A DNA stretch of 64,000 bases from Novosphingobium hassiacum (lineage in GTDB: Bacteria; Pseudomonadota; Alphaproteobacteria; Sphingomonadales; Sphingomonadaceae). Under the pieces are notes generated by a model. The model was given only the letters and a program-made list of their open reading frames with translations, had not been told where the DNA came from and did no database searches. Each line of letters begins with the position of its first letter. Position 1 is the stretch's first letter. The position numbers and the translations under genes are program-made. The stretch covers positions 48,400 through 112,399 of the forward strand of contig NZ_JACICY010000009.1 of NCBI RefSeq assembly GCF_014196055.1, written 5' to 3'. Shown in pieces: positions 36,847-44,830 of this stretch.

Positions 36847-37469
36847 TGCAATTGGGATCACCTCCAACGCAATCGGGGGACCGGGCCTTACTGAAGGTTG
36901 GGCATGGCTCTATGTTGTTCCACGCAGGCCAAGCCTGTTCAGGTTTTGTCGTTGTGCACAGCGGAACCATCAAGGTGACGCTGACCGCTGAGAATGGCCG
37001 GGAGATCATACTGTACCGCGTAAGACCTGGCGAAGTCTGCCTTCAGACATTCGGCTGCCTCGTGAATGGCACCAGCTATTCGGCAGAAGGGCAAGCCGAG
37101 ACCGATCTTGAGATCGACATCGTTCCGGTTGGAGAGTTCCAGCGACTAGTCGTTCAGGATGCAGATTTTCGCCAGCAATTGTTCGCCGCCGTCGCGACCC
37201 GTTTTGCGGACCTTGAGCGCCTTGTTGAGGATGTGGCCTTGTCGCCCATCGACGCCCGCCTGGCGCGCGCTTTGTTGCGGATGATGGATGAGCAGGGCCA
37301 AGTCACGGCAACGCAGGAAGCGCTCGCAACCGAAATTGGTTCAGTTCGTGAGGTGGTCAGCCGGCAACTGAATGCCTTCGCTCGTGATGGACTGGTAGAA
37401 CTGACCCGCGGACACATAGCCGTGCTGGCGCCAAACCGTTTAGATCAGCTTTCCCATCCAGCTGTTTGA
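36846..37469 (+). CDS. Crp/Fnr-family transcriptional regulator
   Basis: 207 residues from the ATG at 36846, which shares its A with the methyltransferase stop. N-terminal cyclic-nucleotide-binding-like beta roll, dimer helix, and a C-terminal helix-turn-helix 'TQEALATEIGSVREVVSRQLN'. The N-terminus lacks the four Cys of oxygen-sensing Fnr; a Cys at about 36 and two in 'EVCLQTFGCLV' are the only ones. Effector unknown. A GTGACT-T-AGTCAC dyad lies 8 bp after its stop. Confidence 0.85.
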   Translation: MQLGSPPTQSGDRALLKVGHGSMLFHAGQACSGFVVVHSGTIKVTLTAENGREIILYRVRPGEVCLQTFGCLVNGTSYSAEGQAETDLEIDIVPVGEFQRLVVQDADFRQQLFAAVATRFADLERLVEDVALSPIDARLARALLRMMDEQGQVTATQEALATEIGSVREVVSRQLNAFARDGLVELTRGHIAVLAPNRLDQLSHPAV

Positions 37470-37477
37470 TGAAAAGC

Positions 37478-37490
37478 GTGACTTAGTCAC
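37478..37490. promoter_or_regulatory. 13-bp dyad upstream of the DUF2892 gene
   Basis: GTGACT, central T, AGTCAC: perfect dyad placed 62 bp before the DUF2892 ATG and just after the Crp/Fnr gene. GTGA...TCAC is the Crp-family half-site pattern, but the spacer here is 5, not 6, bp. Confidence 0.45.
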
Positions 37491-37551
37491 ATACTTAAGA
37501 GGCATGTGAGACAATCCTGAAGACGTTATCAACGAAGAAGGATTGCCTGCT

Positions 37552-37740
37552 ATGCCTCGTAACGAAGGAAGCCTGGACCGACTGCTGCGGGTCATTGTCG
37601 GACTTGTTCTGCTCGCACTCGTGTTCGTGGGGCCGCACACGCCTTGGGGCTGGATCGGCATTGTGCCGCTGCTCACCGGGATCGTGGGATTCTGTCCTGC
37701 CTATACTCTTCTAGGAATAAAGACCTGCCCGCGGCAGTGA
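37552..37740 (+). CDS. DUF2892 small membrane protein
   Basis: 62 residues: 'MPRNEGSLDRLLRVIVGL', two helices with 'GLVLLALVF' and 'PLLTGIVGFCPAYTLLGIKTC'. This is the YgaP-type transmembrane unit (DUF2892) with the paired Cys in 'GFCPAY...KTC'. AAGGA is 9 bases upstream. Often linked to rhodanese or sulfur/redox genes; here it follows a Crp/Fnr regulator. Confidence 0.88.
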   Translation: MPRNEGSLDRLLRVIVGLVLLALVFVGPHTPWGWIGIVPLLTGIVGFCPAYTLLGIKTCPRQ

Positions 37741-37882
37741 GGTCGCTCCAACAAAAGCTTGGCGACCGAGGGCGAACCAACCCGAAACGGAGGCTTGGTC
37801 CGCTTCGCTGGGCCTGTTGCGCGGCGAGCGACAATGGTAATTTTGAGGCGGCACGCTGAAGCTGCCGCGCCGCTTGAACTTC

Positions 37883-38641
37883 TCATCGATCGCCAAGCGA
37901 CCCGAGGATGTTTGACACAGCTCTAAGGGGCCGGTTGCTCTCTACACGCTCTGAATAGCGGTCGACCAGTTGCTCGGCGTGCGGGCGAAGCAGGACCGTG
38001 AAACGGACCAGTTCCTCCATCACGTCGACGATCCGGTCGTAATAGCTTGACGGTCTCATGCGCCCCGCCTCGTCAAACTCCTCATAGGCTTTGGCGACGC
38101 TCGATTGATTGGGAATGGTGAACATCCGCATCCATCGGCCCAGCACGCGCAAGGTGTTGACGCTGTTGAAGGACTGCGACCCGGCAGAAACCTGCATCAC
38201 CGCCAATGTGCGGCCCTGCGTGGGCCGCCGACCTTTCAGCGCCAATGGCAGATGATCGATCTGGGACTTCATGATCCCGGTGATCTGGCCGTGCCGTTCC
38301 GGGCTGCACCACACCTGACCCTCGGACCAGAAGGCATGCTCACGCAGTTCGTGAACAGCGGGGTGATCGTCATCCTGCACCTGATCGGGCATCGGCAGGT
38401 CAGCGGGGTCGAAGATGCGCGTCTCGCAGCCAAAGAATTGCAGCAGCCGAGCCGATTCCTCGACCACCAGACGCGAGTAGGAACGTTCGCGCAGCGAGCC
38501 ATAGAGCAGCAGAATACGCGGCGGAGGATCAAGCTCGCCTAAACCCAAGGCCGGGCGGCGATGGGCGTATTTGGGCCGCAGTGCCGGCAGATGCTCGGGG
38601 TCGGTGAGTTCCCGCAGGCGCGTGAAGCTAAACTCGGTCAT
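37883..38641 (-). CDS. arsH: ArsH NADPH-dependent FMN reductase / organoarsenical oxidase
   Basis: 252 residues with the flavodoxin-like core '[21 protein letters not shown]' (FMN phosphate loop) and the ArsH stretch '[23 protein letters not shown]'. ArsH oxidises trivalent methyl- and aromatic arsenicals and can reduce flavin or metals. Last gene of the minus-strand ars operon; its ATG overlaps the acr3 stop by 4 bp. Confidence 0.95.
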   Translation of the reverse strand: MTEFSFTRLRELTDPEHLPALRPKYAHRRPALGLGELDPPPRILLLYGSLRERSYSRLVVEESARLLQFFGCETRIFDPADLPMPDQVQDDDHPAVHELREHAFWSEGQVWCSPERHGQITGIMKSQIDHLPLALKGRRPTQGRTLAVMQVSAGSQSFNSVNTLRVLGRWMRMFTIPNQSSVAKAYEEFDEAGRMRPSSYYDRIVDVMEELVRFTVLLRPHAEQLVDRYSERVESNRPLRAVSNILGSLGDR

Positions 38642-39711
38642 GCCCGCGCCTCGTCAGGAACCGTGTCGGCAAACCAGCGCCGGCCGAACCAGAAGGCAAC
38701 GTTGACCAGCAGGATCAGCACCGGCACCTCGACCAGCGGGCCAATGACCGCCGCGAAAGCCACCGGCGAGGCCAGCCCGAAGGCCGCGATGGCAACCGCG
38801 ATCGCCAGCTCGAAATTGTTGCCCGCGGCCGTGAACGCCACGGCTGTGGTGCGGGGGTAATCGGCCGCGATCAGCTTGCCCATGAAGAAGCTGATCGAGA
38901 ACTGGACGACGAAATAGATCGTCAGCGGAATGGCGATGCGGATAGTGTCACCCGGCAGGGTGACGATCTCATTGCCCTTGAGGCTGAACATCGCGACGAT
39001 GGTGAACAGCAGCGCCACCAATGTGACCGGGCCGATCCTTGGCAGGAAGGTGTGCTCATACCATTCGTTGCCCTTGGCTTTCGCCAGCCATTTGCGGGTG
39101 AGGAAACCGGCGAGGAAAGGAACCCCGAGATAGATCAGCACGGCCTGGGCAATGGTCCAGAAGCTGACGTGGATCACGCTGCCCTCGAGCCCGAACAGCG
39201 GCGGCAGGAAAGCGAGGAAGAACCAAGCATAGACGCTGAAAAACAGGATTTGGAAGATCGAGTTGAACGCGACGAGTGCCGCGACATACTGGTTGTCACC
39301 CTTGGCGAGCTGGTTCCAGACGATGACCATAGCGATGCAGCGCGCGAGGCCAATCAGGATCAGGCCGGTCATGTATTCTGGTTTGTCACTGAGGAAAATT
39401 ACAGCCAGCGCGAACATCAGCACCGGGCCGATGATCCAGTTCTGGATGAGCGAGATTGCCAGCACGCGCGTGTCCTCGAACACACGCGGAAGTTCCTCGT
39501 ACCGCACGCGGGCAAGCGGCGGATACATCATCAGGATCAGGCCGATGGCGATCGGAATATTCGTCGTGCCAATCGACAGGCTATCAATGGCGCGGGGCAG
39601 ACCTGAGAATGTCGTCCCCAACCCAACGCCAAGCGCCATGGCGAGGAAAATCCAAAGGGTGAGGTAACGATCGAGGAACGACAGGCGTTCGCGCTTGGGC
39701 TGCGATGTCAT
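38638..39711 (-). CDS. acr3: ACR3-family arsenite efflux permease
   Basis: 357 residues, ten membrane helices. Has the Acr3 conserved Cys in '[35 protein letters not shown]' and the Glu-bearing '[19 protein letters not shown]' end. Extrudes As(III) using the proton-motive force. Lies 14 bp after arsC. Confidence 0.95.
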   Translation of the reverse strand: MTSQPKRERLSFLDRYLTLWIFLAMALGVGLGTTFSGLPRAIDSLSIGTTNIPIAIGLILMMYPPLARVRYEELPRVFEDTRVLAISLIQNWIIGPVLMFALAVIFLSDKPEYMTGLILIGLARCIAMVIVWNQLAKGDNQYVAALVAFNSIFQILFFSVYAWFFLAFLPPLFGLEGSVIHVSFWTIAQAVLIYLGVPFLAGFLTRKWLAKAKGNEWYEHTFLPRIGPVTLVALLFTIVAMFSLKGNEIVTLPGDTIRIAIPLTIYFVVQFSISFFMGKLIAADYPRTTAVAFTAAGNNFELAIAVAIAAFGLASPVAFAAVIGPLVEVPVLILLVNVAFWFGRRWFADTVPDEARA

Positions 39712-39725
39712 GAAAATTCCTGAAC

Positions 39726-40157
39726 TTAGCTGGCGACGCGGTTGCCGGCGGCATCGACGACTTGCTCTCCATCTTCCTTGGTAAAAGCCCCGCGCTGTTC
39801 GGCCGGGATGAGATCGAGGACCTCTTCCGACGGGCGGCAGAGCTTCACGCCAAGCGGCGAGACAACCAACGGCCGGTTAATGAGGATCGGATGCTCCATC
39901 ATCGCGTCGATCAGCTGGGCATCGGTGAGGTCGGCGTTGCTAAGTCCCAGTTCGGCATAGGGAGTGCCCTTTTCACGCAAGAGATCACGCGCGGGCATTC
40001 CTGCGCGGCGGATCAGGCCTTCCAGCAGCGGGCGTGAGGGCGGCGTCTTGAGGTATTCCACAACGTGCGGTTCAATCCCCGCGTTGCGGATCATCGCCAG
40101 CGCATTGCGCGAGGTCCCGCATTCCGGGTTGTGATAGATGATGATGTCGGTGGTCAT
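39726..40157 (-). CDS. arsC: Glutaredoxin-coupled arsenate reductase
   Basis: 143 residues. ArsC of the E. coli R773 type: '[16 protein letters not shown]' with catalytic Cys13, then '[22 protein letters not shown]', which holds the Arg that binds arsenate. Uses glutathione and glutaredoxin. Its ATG overlaps the other arsC stop by 4 bp. Confidence 0.95.
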   Translation of the reverse strand: MTTDIIIYHNPECGTSRNALAMIRNAGIEPHVVEYLKTPPSRPLLEGLIRRAGMPARDLLREKGTPYAELGLSNADLTDAQLIDAMMEHPILINRPLVVSPLGVKLCRPSEEVLDLIPAEQRGAFTKEDGEQVVDAAGNRVAS

Positions 40158-40675
40158 TGGGTCGCTCCGGATTGGGGAGTTGCGCCTTCGGCGGCGCCGA
40201 TTTCCTTAAGTTTCTGGCGCATTGCCATCTCGTCGATGCTCGGGTGCGGCAAGGTCAGAAACAGCGAGATGCGGTTCTGGAGATAGCGTAGGGCTTGCAG
40301 GAATGCCGCCCGCTGCTCATCGCCTTCCACGGAGGCCGGATCTTCGATGCCCCAGTGGGCGGTCATTGGCTTGCCTGGCCAGACGGGGCAGGTTTCACCG
40401 GCTGCGTTGTCGCAAACGGTAAAGATGAAATCGAGCCGGGGAGCGTCTGCTTGGGCGAACTCGGTCCAGCTCTTCGAGCGCATGCCCGAGGTATCGAACC
40501 CCATGTTCTGAAGGACGGAGAGCGCCATCGGATGCACTTCGCCCTTGGGCTGGCTGCCAGCGCTGAACGCACGAAAGCGCCCTTCGCCAAGCTTGTTCAT
40601 GACCGCTTCGGCAAGAATGGAGCGGGCGCTGTTACCTGTGCACAGAAACAGAACATTGTAGATTTTGTCAGTCAT
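40154..40675 (-). CDS. arsC: Low-molecular-weight-phosphatase-type arsenate reductase
   Basis: 173 residues. P-loop 'FLCTGNSARS' (C-x5-R, Cys12), then 'TVCDNAAGETCPVWPG' with the two shuttle cysteines of the thioredoxin-coupled (S. aureus pI258-like) class. A second, mechanistically separate arsenate reductase in the same operon. An extension of about 35 residues after the usual end is of unknown use. Confidence 0.94.
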   Translation of the reverse strand: MTDKIYNVLFLCTGNSARSILAEAVMNKLGEGRFRAFSAGSQPKGEVHPMALSVLQNMGFDTSGMRSKSWTEFAQADAPRLDFIFTVCDNAAGETCPVWPGKPMTAHWGIEDPASVEGDEQRAAFLQALRYLQNRISLFLTLPHPSIDEMAMRQKLKEIGAAEGATPQSGATQ

Positions 40676-40690
40676 CGGGAATCCCCTGGC

Positions 40691-41020
40691 TCAGGCGCAG
40701 GCCAGATCGATGATCAGTTGCCCGCAAAGATCCTCGCGGCCCTGACAGCAATCCTTAGCCAGGAAGACCATCAGGGCACGCAGGCTTTCGATGTTTGCGC
40801 GGTAGACCACTGAACGGCTATGCCGCTCGGACGTGGCCAGCCCTGCGCGGGTCAGAATTGCCAGATGCGTGGACATGGTGTTGGCAGGAACGCCAAGACT
40901 ACGCGCGATCTCGCCGGCCGGCAGTCCATCGAGGCCTGCCTGGACCAGGAGCCTGAAGACCGCGAGACGGCCCTCGTGAGCGAGAGCCGAAAGGGCGTTG
41001 ACTGCTAAATTTGATTCCAT
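40691..41020 (-). CDS. arsR: ArsR-family repressor, C-terminal cysteine type
   Basis: 109 residues from the ATG at 41020. Winged helix with 'EIARSLGVPANTMSTHLAILTRAGL'. As(III) ligands are at the C-terminus: 'KDCCQGREDLCGQL' (Cys91, Cys92, Cys99), the arrangement of Acidithiobacillus ferrooxidans ArsR. Controls the minus-strand operon. CATATT repeats around the start codon (41017-41034) may be its operator. Confidence 0.93.
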   Translation of the reverse strand: MESNLAVNALSALAHEGRLAVFRLLVQAGLDGLPAGEIARSLGVPANTMSTHLAILTRAGLATSERHSRSVVYRANIESLRALMVFLAKDCCQGREDLCGQLIIDLACA

Positions 41021-41060
41021 ATTTCCAGCATATTCGCAATTTGTCTGGCCGTGAAGAGTT

Positions 41061-41426
41061 CTACGGTTTGCGCCGCAGTTCGATCGAACCGAAAGCACCC
41101 GGCTTGAACTGGGTTTCGCACGACGCATCGGCTGAAACCGTGAACGGGCAAGCGAATGCAGTGCTGACGATGGCAATAGTTAGCGGCCCGCGGGCACCGT
41201 TCTTGTAGTTGCAAGTTGCGCGCCGCAAGCTGGTGAGCGCCAAGGTGGGCCGGTCCGGACCAAGGGCGCGGATCGTTTCATCGCCACCTGCAGAGGCTAC
41301 GTGGCAGAGAACTTCCCAGCTGCCTTGGCCGCTCCCGTTGATGGTTACGAGCGGCGCTGCAGGGGTGCCAGCAGAGGCTGTGGTCGACGCCAGCAATGCT
41401 GCAAGCGCCAGAAGTCCAGATTTCAT
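41061..41426 (-). CDS. Small secreted 4-Cys protein leading the ars operon
   Basis: 121 residues: signal peptide ('LLASTTASAGTP', about 19) then a beta-rich domain with four cysteines (about 41, 72, 93 and 103) that could form two disulfides or bind As(III). No family recognised. It lies 40 bp upstream of arsR on the same strand and downstream of a dyad (41463-41481), so it is probably part of the arsenic response. Confidence 0.65.
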   Translation of the reverse strand: MKSGLLALAALLASTTASAGTPAAPLVTINGSGQGSWEVLCHVASAGGDETIRALGPDRPTLALTSLRRATCNYKNGARGPLTIAIVSTAFACPFTVSADASCETQFKPGAFGSIELRRKP

Positions 41427-41462
41427 CGTGTGCCCTTTTCTCCAACATCGAACTCTCCGATT

Positions 41463-41481
41463 CGATAATTCTGGAATATCG
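41463..41481. promoter_or_regulatory. Dyad upstream of the secreted protein/ars operon
   Basis: CGATAATTCTGGAATATCG: arms CGATA/TATCG with internal ATTC/GAAT symmetry, 37 bp before the gene start at 41426. Fits an ArsR-family operator overlapping the promoter. Confidence 0.5.
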
Positions 41482-41590
41482 GAAATACAGAAGTGAAGCC
41501 AGCAAGAATTGGGGTGTCGAGCAAATAGCCTGAATATGGGTCAGAGCAGAATCAATCCGGGGCGTGGCTCAGAAATGATCTGCGTCAAAG

Positions 41591-41612
41591 CGCATATGCG
41601 GAATAGCGCATA
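41591..41612. promoter_or_regulatory. ArsR-type operator of the arsR-arsP operon
   Basis: CGCATATGCG (41591-41600) is a perfect palindrome, and TATGCG (41595-41600) pairs with CGCATA (41607-41612) as a second dyad over a 6-bp spacer. Located 11 bp before the arsR start at 41623, where a repressor would block transcription. Confidence 0.6.
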
Positions 41613-41622
41613 GGCAAGCTTT

Positions 41623-41937
41623 ATGGATACGAGAATCGATGACCTGCTGGGCGTCCTGTCCGAGCCGAAACGGCTGCGCGCCTTGCAACTTATGTGGGAC
41701 GGTGACGAGCACTGCGTCTGCGAGTTGATGGACCGTTTGGGCGCTACCCAGTCGCGCATGTCGCGCCATATGGCTCGGCTAAAGGCCGCCGGTCTGGTGA
41801 CCGATCGCCGGGATGCGCAGTGGGTACGCTACCGCCGCAGTCCCGACCTGCCCGAAGCCTGGACAGAGATCATCGATACGATCCTCCGCGCCTTGCCGCC
41901 CCTTTCACGTGCGCAACCTAAAAAGCGGGCCGCCTGA
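41623..41937 (+). CDS. arsR: ArsR-family repressor, CVC type
   Basis: 104 residues. The helix contains 'DEHCVCELMDRLGATQSRMSRHMARL' with the classic Cys31-Val-Cys33 As(III) site in the DNA-recognition region. Distinct from the C-terminal-Cys ArsR at 40691, so the two operons have separate sensors. The start of arsP follows after a single base. Confidence 0.94.
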   Translation: MDTRIDDLLGVLSEPKRLRALQLMWDGDEHCVCELMDRLGATQSRMSRHMARLKAAGLVTDRRDAQWVRYRRSPDLPEAWTEIIDTILRALPPLSRAQPKKRAA

Positions 41938-41938
41938 C

Positions 41939-42994
41939 ATGACCACCATTGCTGCATCGCTTGGACGAGCCCGCAAATCGCCGGGAGCCTGGTTTGCTGG
42001 ACTTACCGCAGCGGTCGCCTTGTGGTTCATCGTCTATCGTCAGTTGCTCCCGTTCGCGCGGTGGCTGGTGGGACAGATCGCGATCGAGCCTGGCAGTCCT
42101 CTGGCCTCGTCAGTCGAGTTCTTCCTCTACGACACGCCAAAGGTGCTGATGCTGCTCACCCTGGTGGTGTTCGCGATGGGCGTGGTGCGTAGCTTCTTCT
42201 CGCCGGAGCGCACCCGCGCGATCCTGGCGGGCAAGCGCGAGGGGCTGGGGAATGTCGCTGCTGCCGGCCTCGGCATCTTCACGCCGTTCTGTTCGTGCTC
42301 AGCTGTGCCACTGTTTGTCGGCTTCGTATCGGCGGGCGTGCCGCTCGGAGTTACCTTCTCTTTCCTGATCGCCGCTCCCATGATCAATGAAGTGGCGCTG
42401 GGTCTACTCTTCGCCCTTGTCGGGTGGCGGGTGGCCCTGACCTATCTCGCATTCGGTCTCACCATCGCGATCGTCTCGGGCTGGATCATCGGCCGCCTGC
42501 ACCTTGAAGGTTGGCTGGAAGAGTGGGTTCGCAACATCCGTGCGGGCGACGTTGAACTCCAGCCTGATGAGATGACCTGGGTCGACCGGTTTGAGGCAGG
42601 CTGGGACGCGGTCAAGGAAATCGTCGGCAAAGTCTGGTATTGGATCATTGCAGGCATCGCGGCCGGTGCCTTCATCCACGGTTATGTCCCGGCCGCATTG
42701 CTCTCGCGGATCATGGGTGCGGACGCCTGGTGGTCGGTCCCCGCAGCGGTGCTGCTCGGTATTCCGATGTATTCCAATGCCGCAGGCATCATCCCGGTGG
42801 TCGAGGCCTTGCTTGGAAAGGGTGCGGCGCTTGGCACTGTGCTGGCCTTCATGATGTCGGTGATCGCGCTGTCGCTCCCCGAAATGATCATCTTGCGCAA
42901 GGTGCTGAGTGTGAAGCTGATCGCTGTCTTCGTGACGGTCGTCGCCTGCGGCATCCTGGCTGTCGGCTATCTGTTCAATGCCCTGTTTTCGTGA
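41939..42994 (+). CDS. arsP: ArsP-type organoarsenical efflux permease
   Basis: 351 residues from the ATG at 41939. Permease of the DUF318 family, about eight helices, with 'GIFTPFCSCSAVPLFVGFVSAGVP' (conserved Cys pair) and 'IPMYSNAAGIIPV'. ArsP exports trivalent methylated and aromatic arsenicals. Placement directly after an ArsR supports this against the broader permease family. Confidence 0.9.
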   Translation: MTTIAASLGRARKSPGAWFAGLTAAVALWFIVYRQLLPFARWLVGQIAIEPGSPLASSVEFFLYDTPKVLMLLTLVVFAMGVVRSFFSPERTRAILAGKREGLGNVAAAGLGIFTPFCSCSAVPLFVGFVSAGVPLGVTFSFLIAAPMINEVALGLLFALVGWRVALTYLAFGLTIAIVSGWIIGRLHLEGWLEEWVRNIRAGDVELQPDEMTWVDRFEAGWDAVKEIVGKVWYWIIAGIAAGAFIHGYVPAALLSRIMGADAWWSVPAAVLLGIPMYSNAAGIIPVVEALLGKGAALGTVLAFMMSVIALSLPEMIILRKVLSVKLIAVFVTVVACGILAVGYLFNALFS

Positions 42995-43005
42995 AAGGAT
43001 CGGAT

Positions 43006-43242
43006 ATGAAAGACATCAAAGTGCTCGGCCCCGGCTGTGCTCGCTGCAAGACCACCGAAGACATGGTCAAGGCCGAAGCGGCCAAACTCGGCATCGATGT
43101 GGCCGTCGAGAAGATCACCGATTACGAGAAGATTGCCGGATATGGCATCGTTTCGACGCCCGGCATCGTCATCGATGGTAAGGTCGTTCATGCAGGCGGC
43201 CTGCCCAAGAGCGACGATCTCCAGCGCTGGCTTCAGGCCTGA
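43006..43242 (+). CDS. Small thioredoxin-like protein (TM0996/MTH895 type)
   Basis: 78 residues with 'VLGPGCARCKTTEDM' (CxxC, Cys11 and Cys14) and 'YGIVSTPGIVIDGKVV' (cis-Pro loop). The small thioredoxin/glutaredoxin-like fold that often accompanies DUF318 permeases. Probably supplies thiol reduction for the arsenic pathway. GGA precedes the ATG; the next gene begins 3 bp after the stop. Confidence 0.9.
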   Translation: MKDIKVLGPGCARCKTTEDMVKAEAAKLGIDVAVEKITDYEKIAGYGIVSTPGIVIDGKVVHAGGLPKSDDLQRWLQA

Positions 43243-43245
43243 GGC

Positions 43246-44292
43246 GTGGACACACACGACATCGTCATCATCGGTGGCGGGCAAATGGGGATGTCGCTGG
43301 GCTACTATCTGCGCCGCGCCGGGATCGATTTCCTGATTCTCGATGCCGAGGATGGACCGGGCGGCGCATGGCGACATGGCTGGGATTCGCTAAGGCTATT
43401 CTCGCCCGCGGGCTACAGTTCGCTGCCGGGCTGGTTGATGCCGCCTCCCGATCATGCAGGGTATCCGACCCGCGACGATGTTCTCGATTACCTTGCCCGC
43501 TATGAGGCCCGATACGCGTTCACCATCCAGCGCCCGGTCCGCGTAAGAAGTATCGAGCGAGCTGGTGATCATCTCGCTATAGAAACAGACAAGGGCCAGT
43601 TTGCAGCACGCGCAATCGTCAGCGCCACGGGCACTTGGTCCCACCCCAACATTCCCGAGATCAAGGGCCGTAACACGTTCAAGGGCGTACAGGTCCATTC
43701 GGCGCTCTACGTCGGCCCCGAGGCCTTCCTCGGGAAGACTGTCCTGGTTGTCGGCGGCGGCAACAGCGGTGCGCAGATCGTCGCCGAACTGGCGCCAGTC
43801 GCGCAAACTACTTGGGTAACGACCCACGAGGCCCTGTTTCTGCCTGACGAGGTCGATGGCCGCGTCCTGTTCGAACGCGCCGTCGCTCGGATGAAGGCAG
43901 GCCCCAGCGATACGCCCGTTGGCGGCATTGGTGACATCGTCATGGTCGCGCCGGTCAAGGAGGCCCGCACGCGCGGAGACCTCGGCTCGACGCGCCCATT
44001 CGAACGAATGACTGCCAAAGGCGTCGTCTGGGACGACGGCTCTGAAATGGCAGTCGATGCCATCATCTGGTGCACCGGCTTTCGCGCCGCACTCGATCAT
44101 CTGGCACCGCTCGGCGTGATCGAGCCCAACGGTCGGGTGCAGGTCGATGGGCAACGGTCAATCAAGGAGTCGGGCCTGTGGCTTGCCGGCTATGGTGACT
44201 GGTGCGGCCCAGGTTCCGCTACGCTGATGGGGGCGGCACGCACTGCTCGCGACCTGTCTTCGCGCATCCTTGCGGAGACGAGGTCGGCTTAG
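43246..44292 (+). CDS. ArsO-like flavin-dependent monooxygenase
   Basis: 348 residues from a GTG 3 bp after the thioredoxin stop. FAD site 'IVIIGGGQMGMSLGYYL' (6-22), NADP site 'VLVVGGGNSGAQIVAEL' (about 167-183) and the FMO-like 'SATGTWSHPNIPE'. Flavoproteins of this type in ars operons are called ArsO; their substrate is not firmly established. Last gene of the plus-strand arsenic operon. Confidence 0.87.
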   Translation: MDTHDIVIIGGGQMGMSLGYYLRRAGIDFLILDAEDGPGGAWRHGWDSLRLFSPAGYSSLPGWLMPPPDHAGYPTRDDVLDYLARYEARYAFTIQRPVRVRSIERAGDHLAIETDKGQFAARAIVSATGTWSHPNIPEIKGRNTFKGVQVHSALYVGPEAFLGKTVLVVGGGNSGAQIVAELAPVAQTTWVTTHEALFLPDEVDGRVLFERAVARMKAGPSDTPVGGIGDIVMVAPVKEARTRGDLGSTRPFERMTAKGVVWDDGSEMAVDAIIWCTGFRAALDHLAPLGVIEPNGRVQVDGQRSIKESGLWLAGYGDWCGPGSATLMGAARTARDLSSRILAETRSA

Positions 44293-44495
44293 GGCTTTCG
44301 ATTCGGTTTGCGCCCCGCCTGGGTCCTCGAGGTCCACCATAAGGCGCCACCTCACGCCTTTCGCGGGCGAACCTTTCACAGAAAGCAAAAAATCTGCACG
44401 AAGGCGGGAGCTACCTAGAAAGCTACCTAGCGCGCAAACGCTGTCTCACGACGGGCAGTGACGCTCAATTAAACATATGAAACCTAACGAGAATT
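44293..44495. other. Non-coding island-end segment with integrase arm-type sites
   Basis: 203 bp between the arsO-like gene and the first attachment core. It holds two GCTACCTAG copies (44410-44418, 44422-44430) and no gene. The same pair occurs at the same distance from the core at 58138. Confidence 0.6.
44410..44430. repeat. GCTACCTAG direct repeat pair (left copy)
   Basis: Two 9-bp copies 12 bp apart, last base 65 bp before the tRNA-Lys core at 44496. Matches the pair at 58052-58072. Candidate arm-type or excisionase sites. Confidence 0.75.
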
Positions 44496-44540
44496 TGGTG
44501 GACGCACTTGGGCTCGAACCAAGGACCCGCTGATTAAGAG
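44496..44540 (-). other. Attachment core (3' 45 nt of tRNA-Lys)
   Basis: Identical to the last 45 bases of the tRNA-Lys(CTT) gene at 58138-58213, from the anticodon loop through the CCA end. Only the 3' half is present; to its right a diverged acceptor-like TCCGTATGTGTCC (44551-44563) replaces the tRNA 5' half. Junction between two tandem islands. Confidence 0.85.
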
Positions 44541-44830
44541 CGGCTTTAAGTCCGTATGTGTCCATATTGATCCGCTTTCGGTCGAAGGCGTGCCGCGTCT
44601 GTTTGGGCAACGTTTTAAAAGCGCTTACAATAATCATGGGTCGGTCGCGGTTCACGTAAGTGCTGGCTGCGTGCTTCGGCCAAGGTCGCCTCTGGTCACG
44701 TCGAACTAACCTATAACTCCAGGTCGTCAGGTTTCCGTCAGAACTATGGCCGAAGGCTCAGCCAAATTGTTGTTGCTGGTCTCTGCACTAACGCATGCCA
44801 GCGCCCGATCCAAACCTGAGGAGCCGCACC
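44541..44830. other. 290-bp non-coding leader before katG
   Basis: Contains the tRNA-like 44551-44563 motif and otherwise nothing I can support: no gene, and no clear OxyR-type site. The katG promoter must lie in its right part. Confidence 0.4.

Larger units (their letters stand above)
1..44540. mobile_element. Probable right part of a tRNA-Lys island (metal/arsenic region)
   Basis: Inferred from its right end: GCTACCTAG repeats (44410-44430) followed 65 bp later by the 45-bp tRNA-Lys core (44496-44540), the same arrangement that ends the next island at 58182. The other end, with an integrase next to another core, should lie left of the window. How far left the element really extends, and whether all 44 kb belong to it, cannot be told from here. 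Confidence 0.45.

Noticed and set aside
44496..44563. A second tRNA-Lys gene
   Set aside because: Only the 3' half matches; the D arm and 5' anticodon strand are missing, so it is an attachment remnant.
44541..44830. OxyR site before katG
   Set aside because: I could not find an ATAG-N7-CTAT-N7-ATAG-N7-CTAT-like series that stands out.
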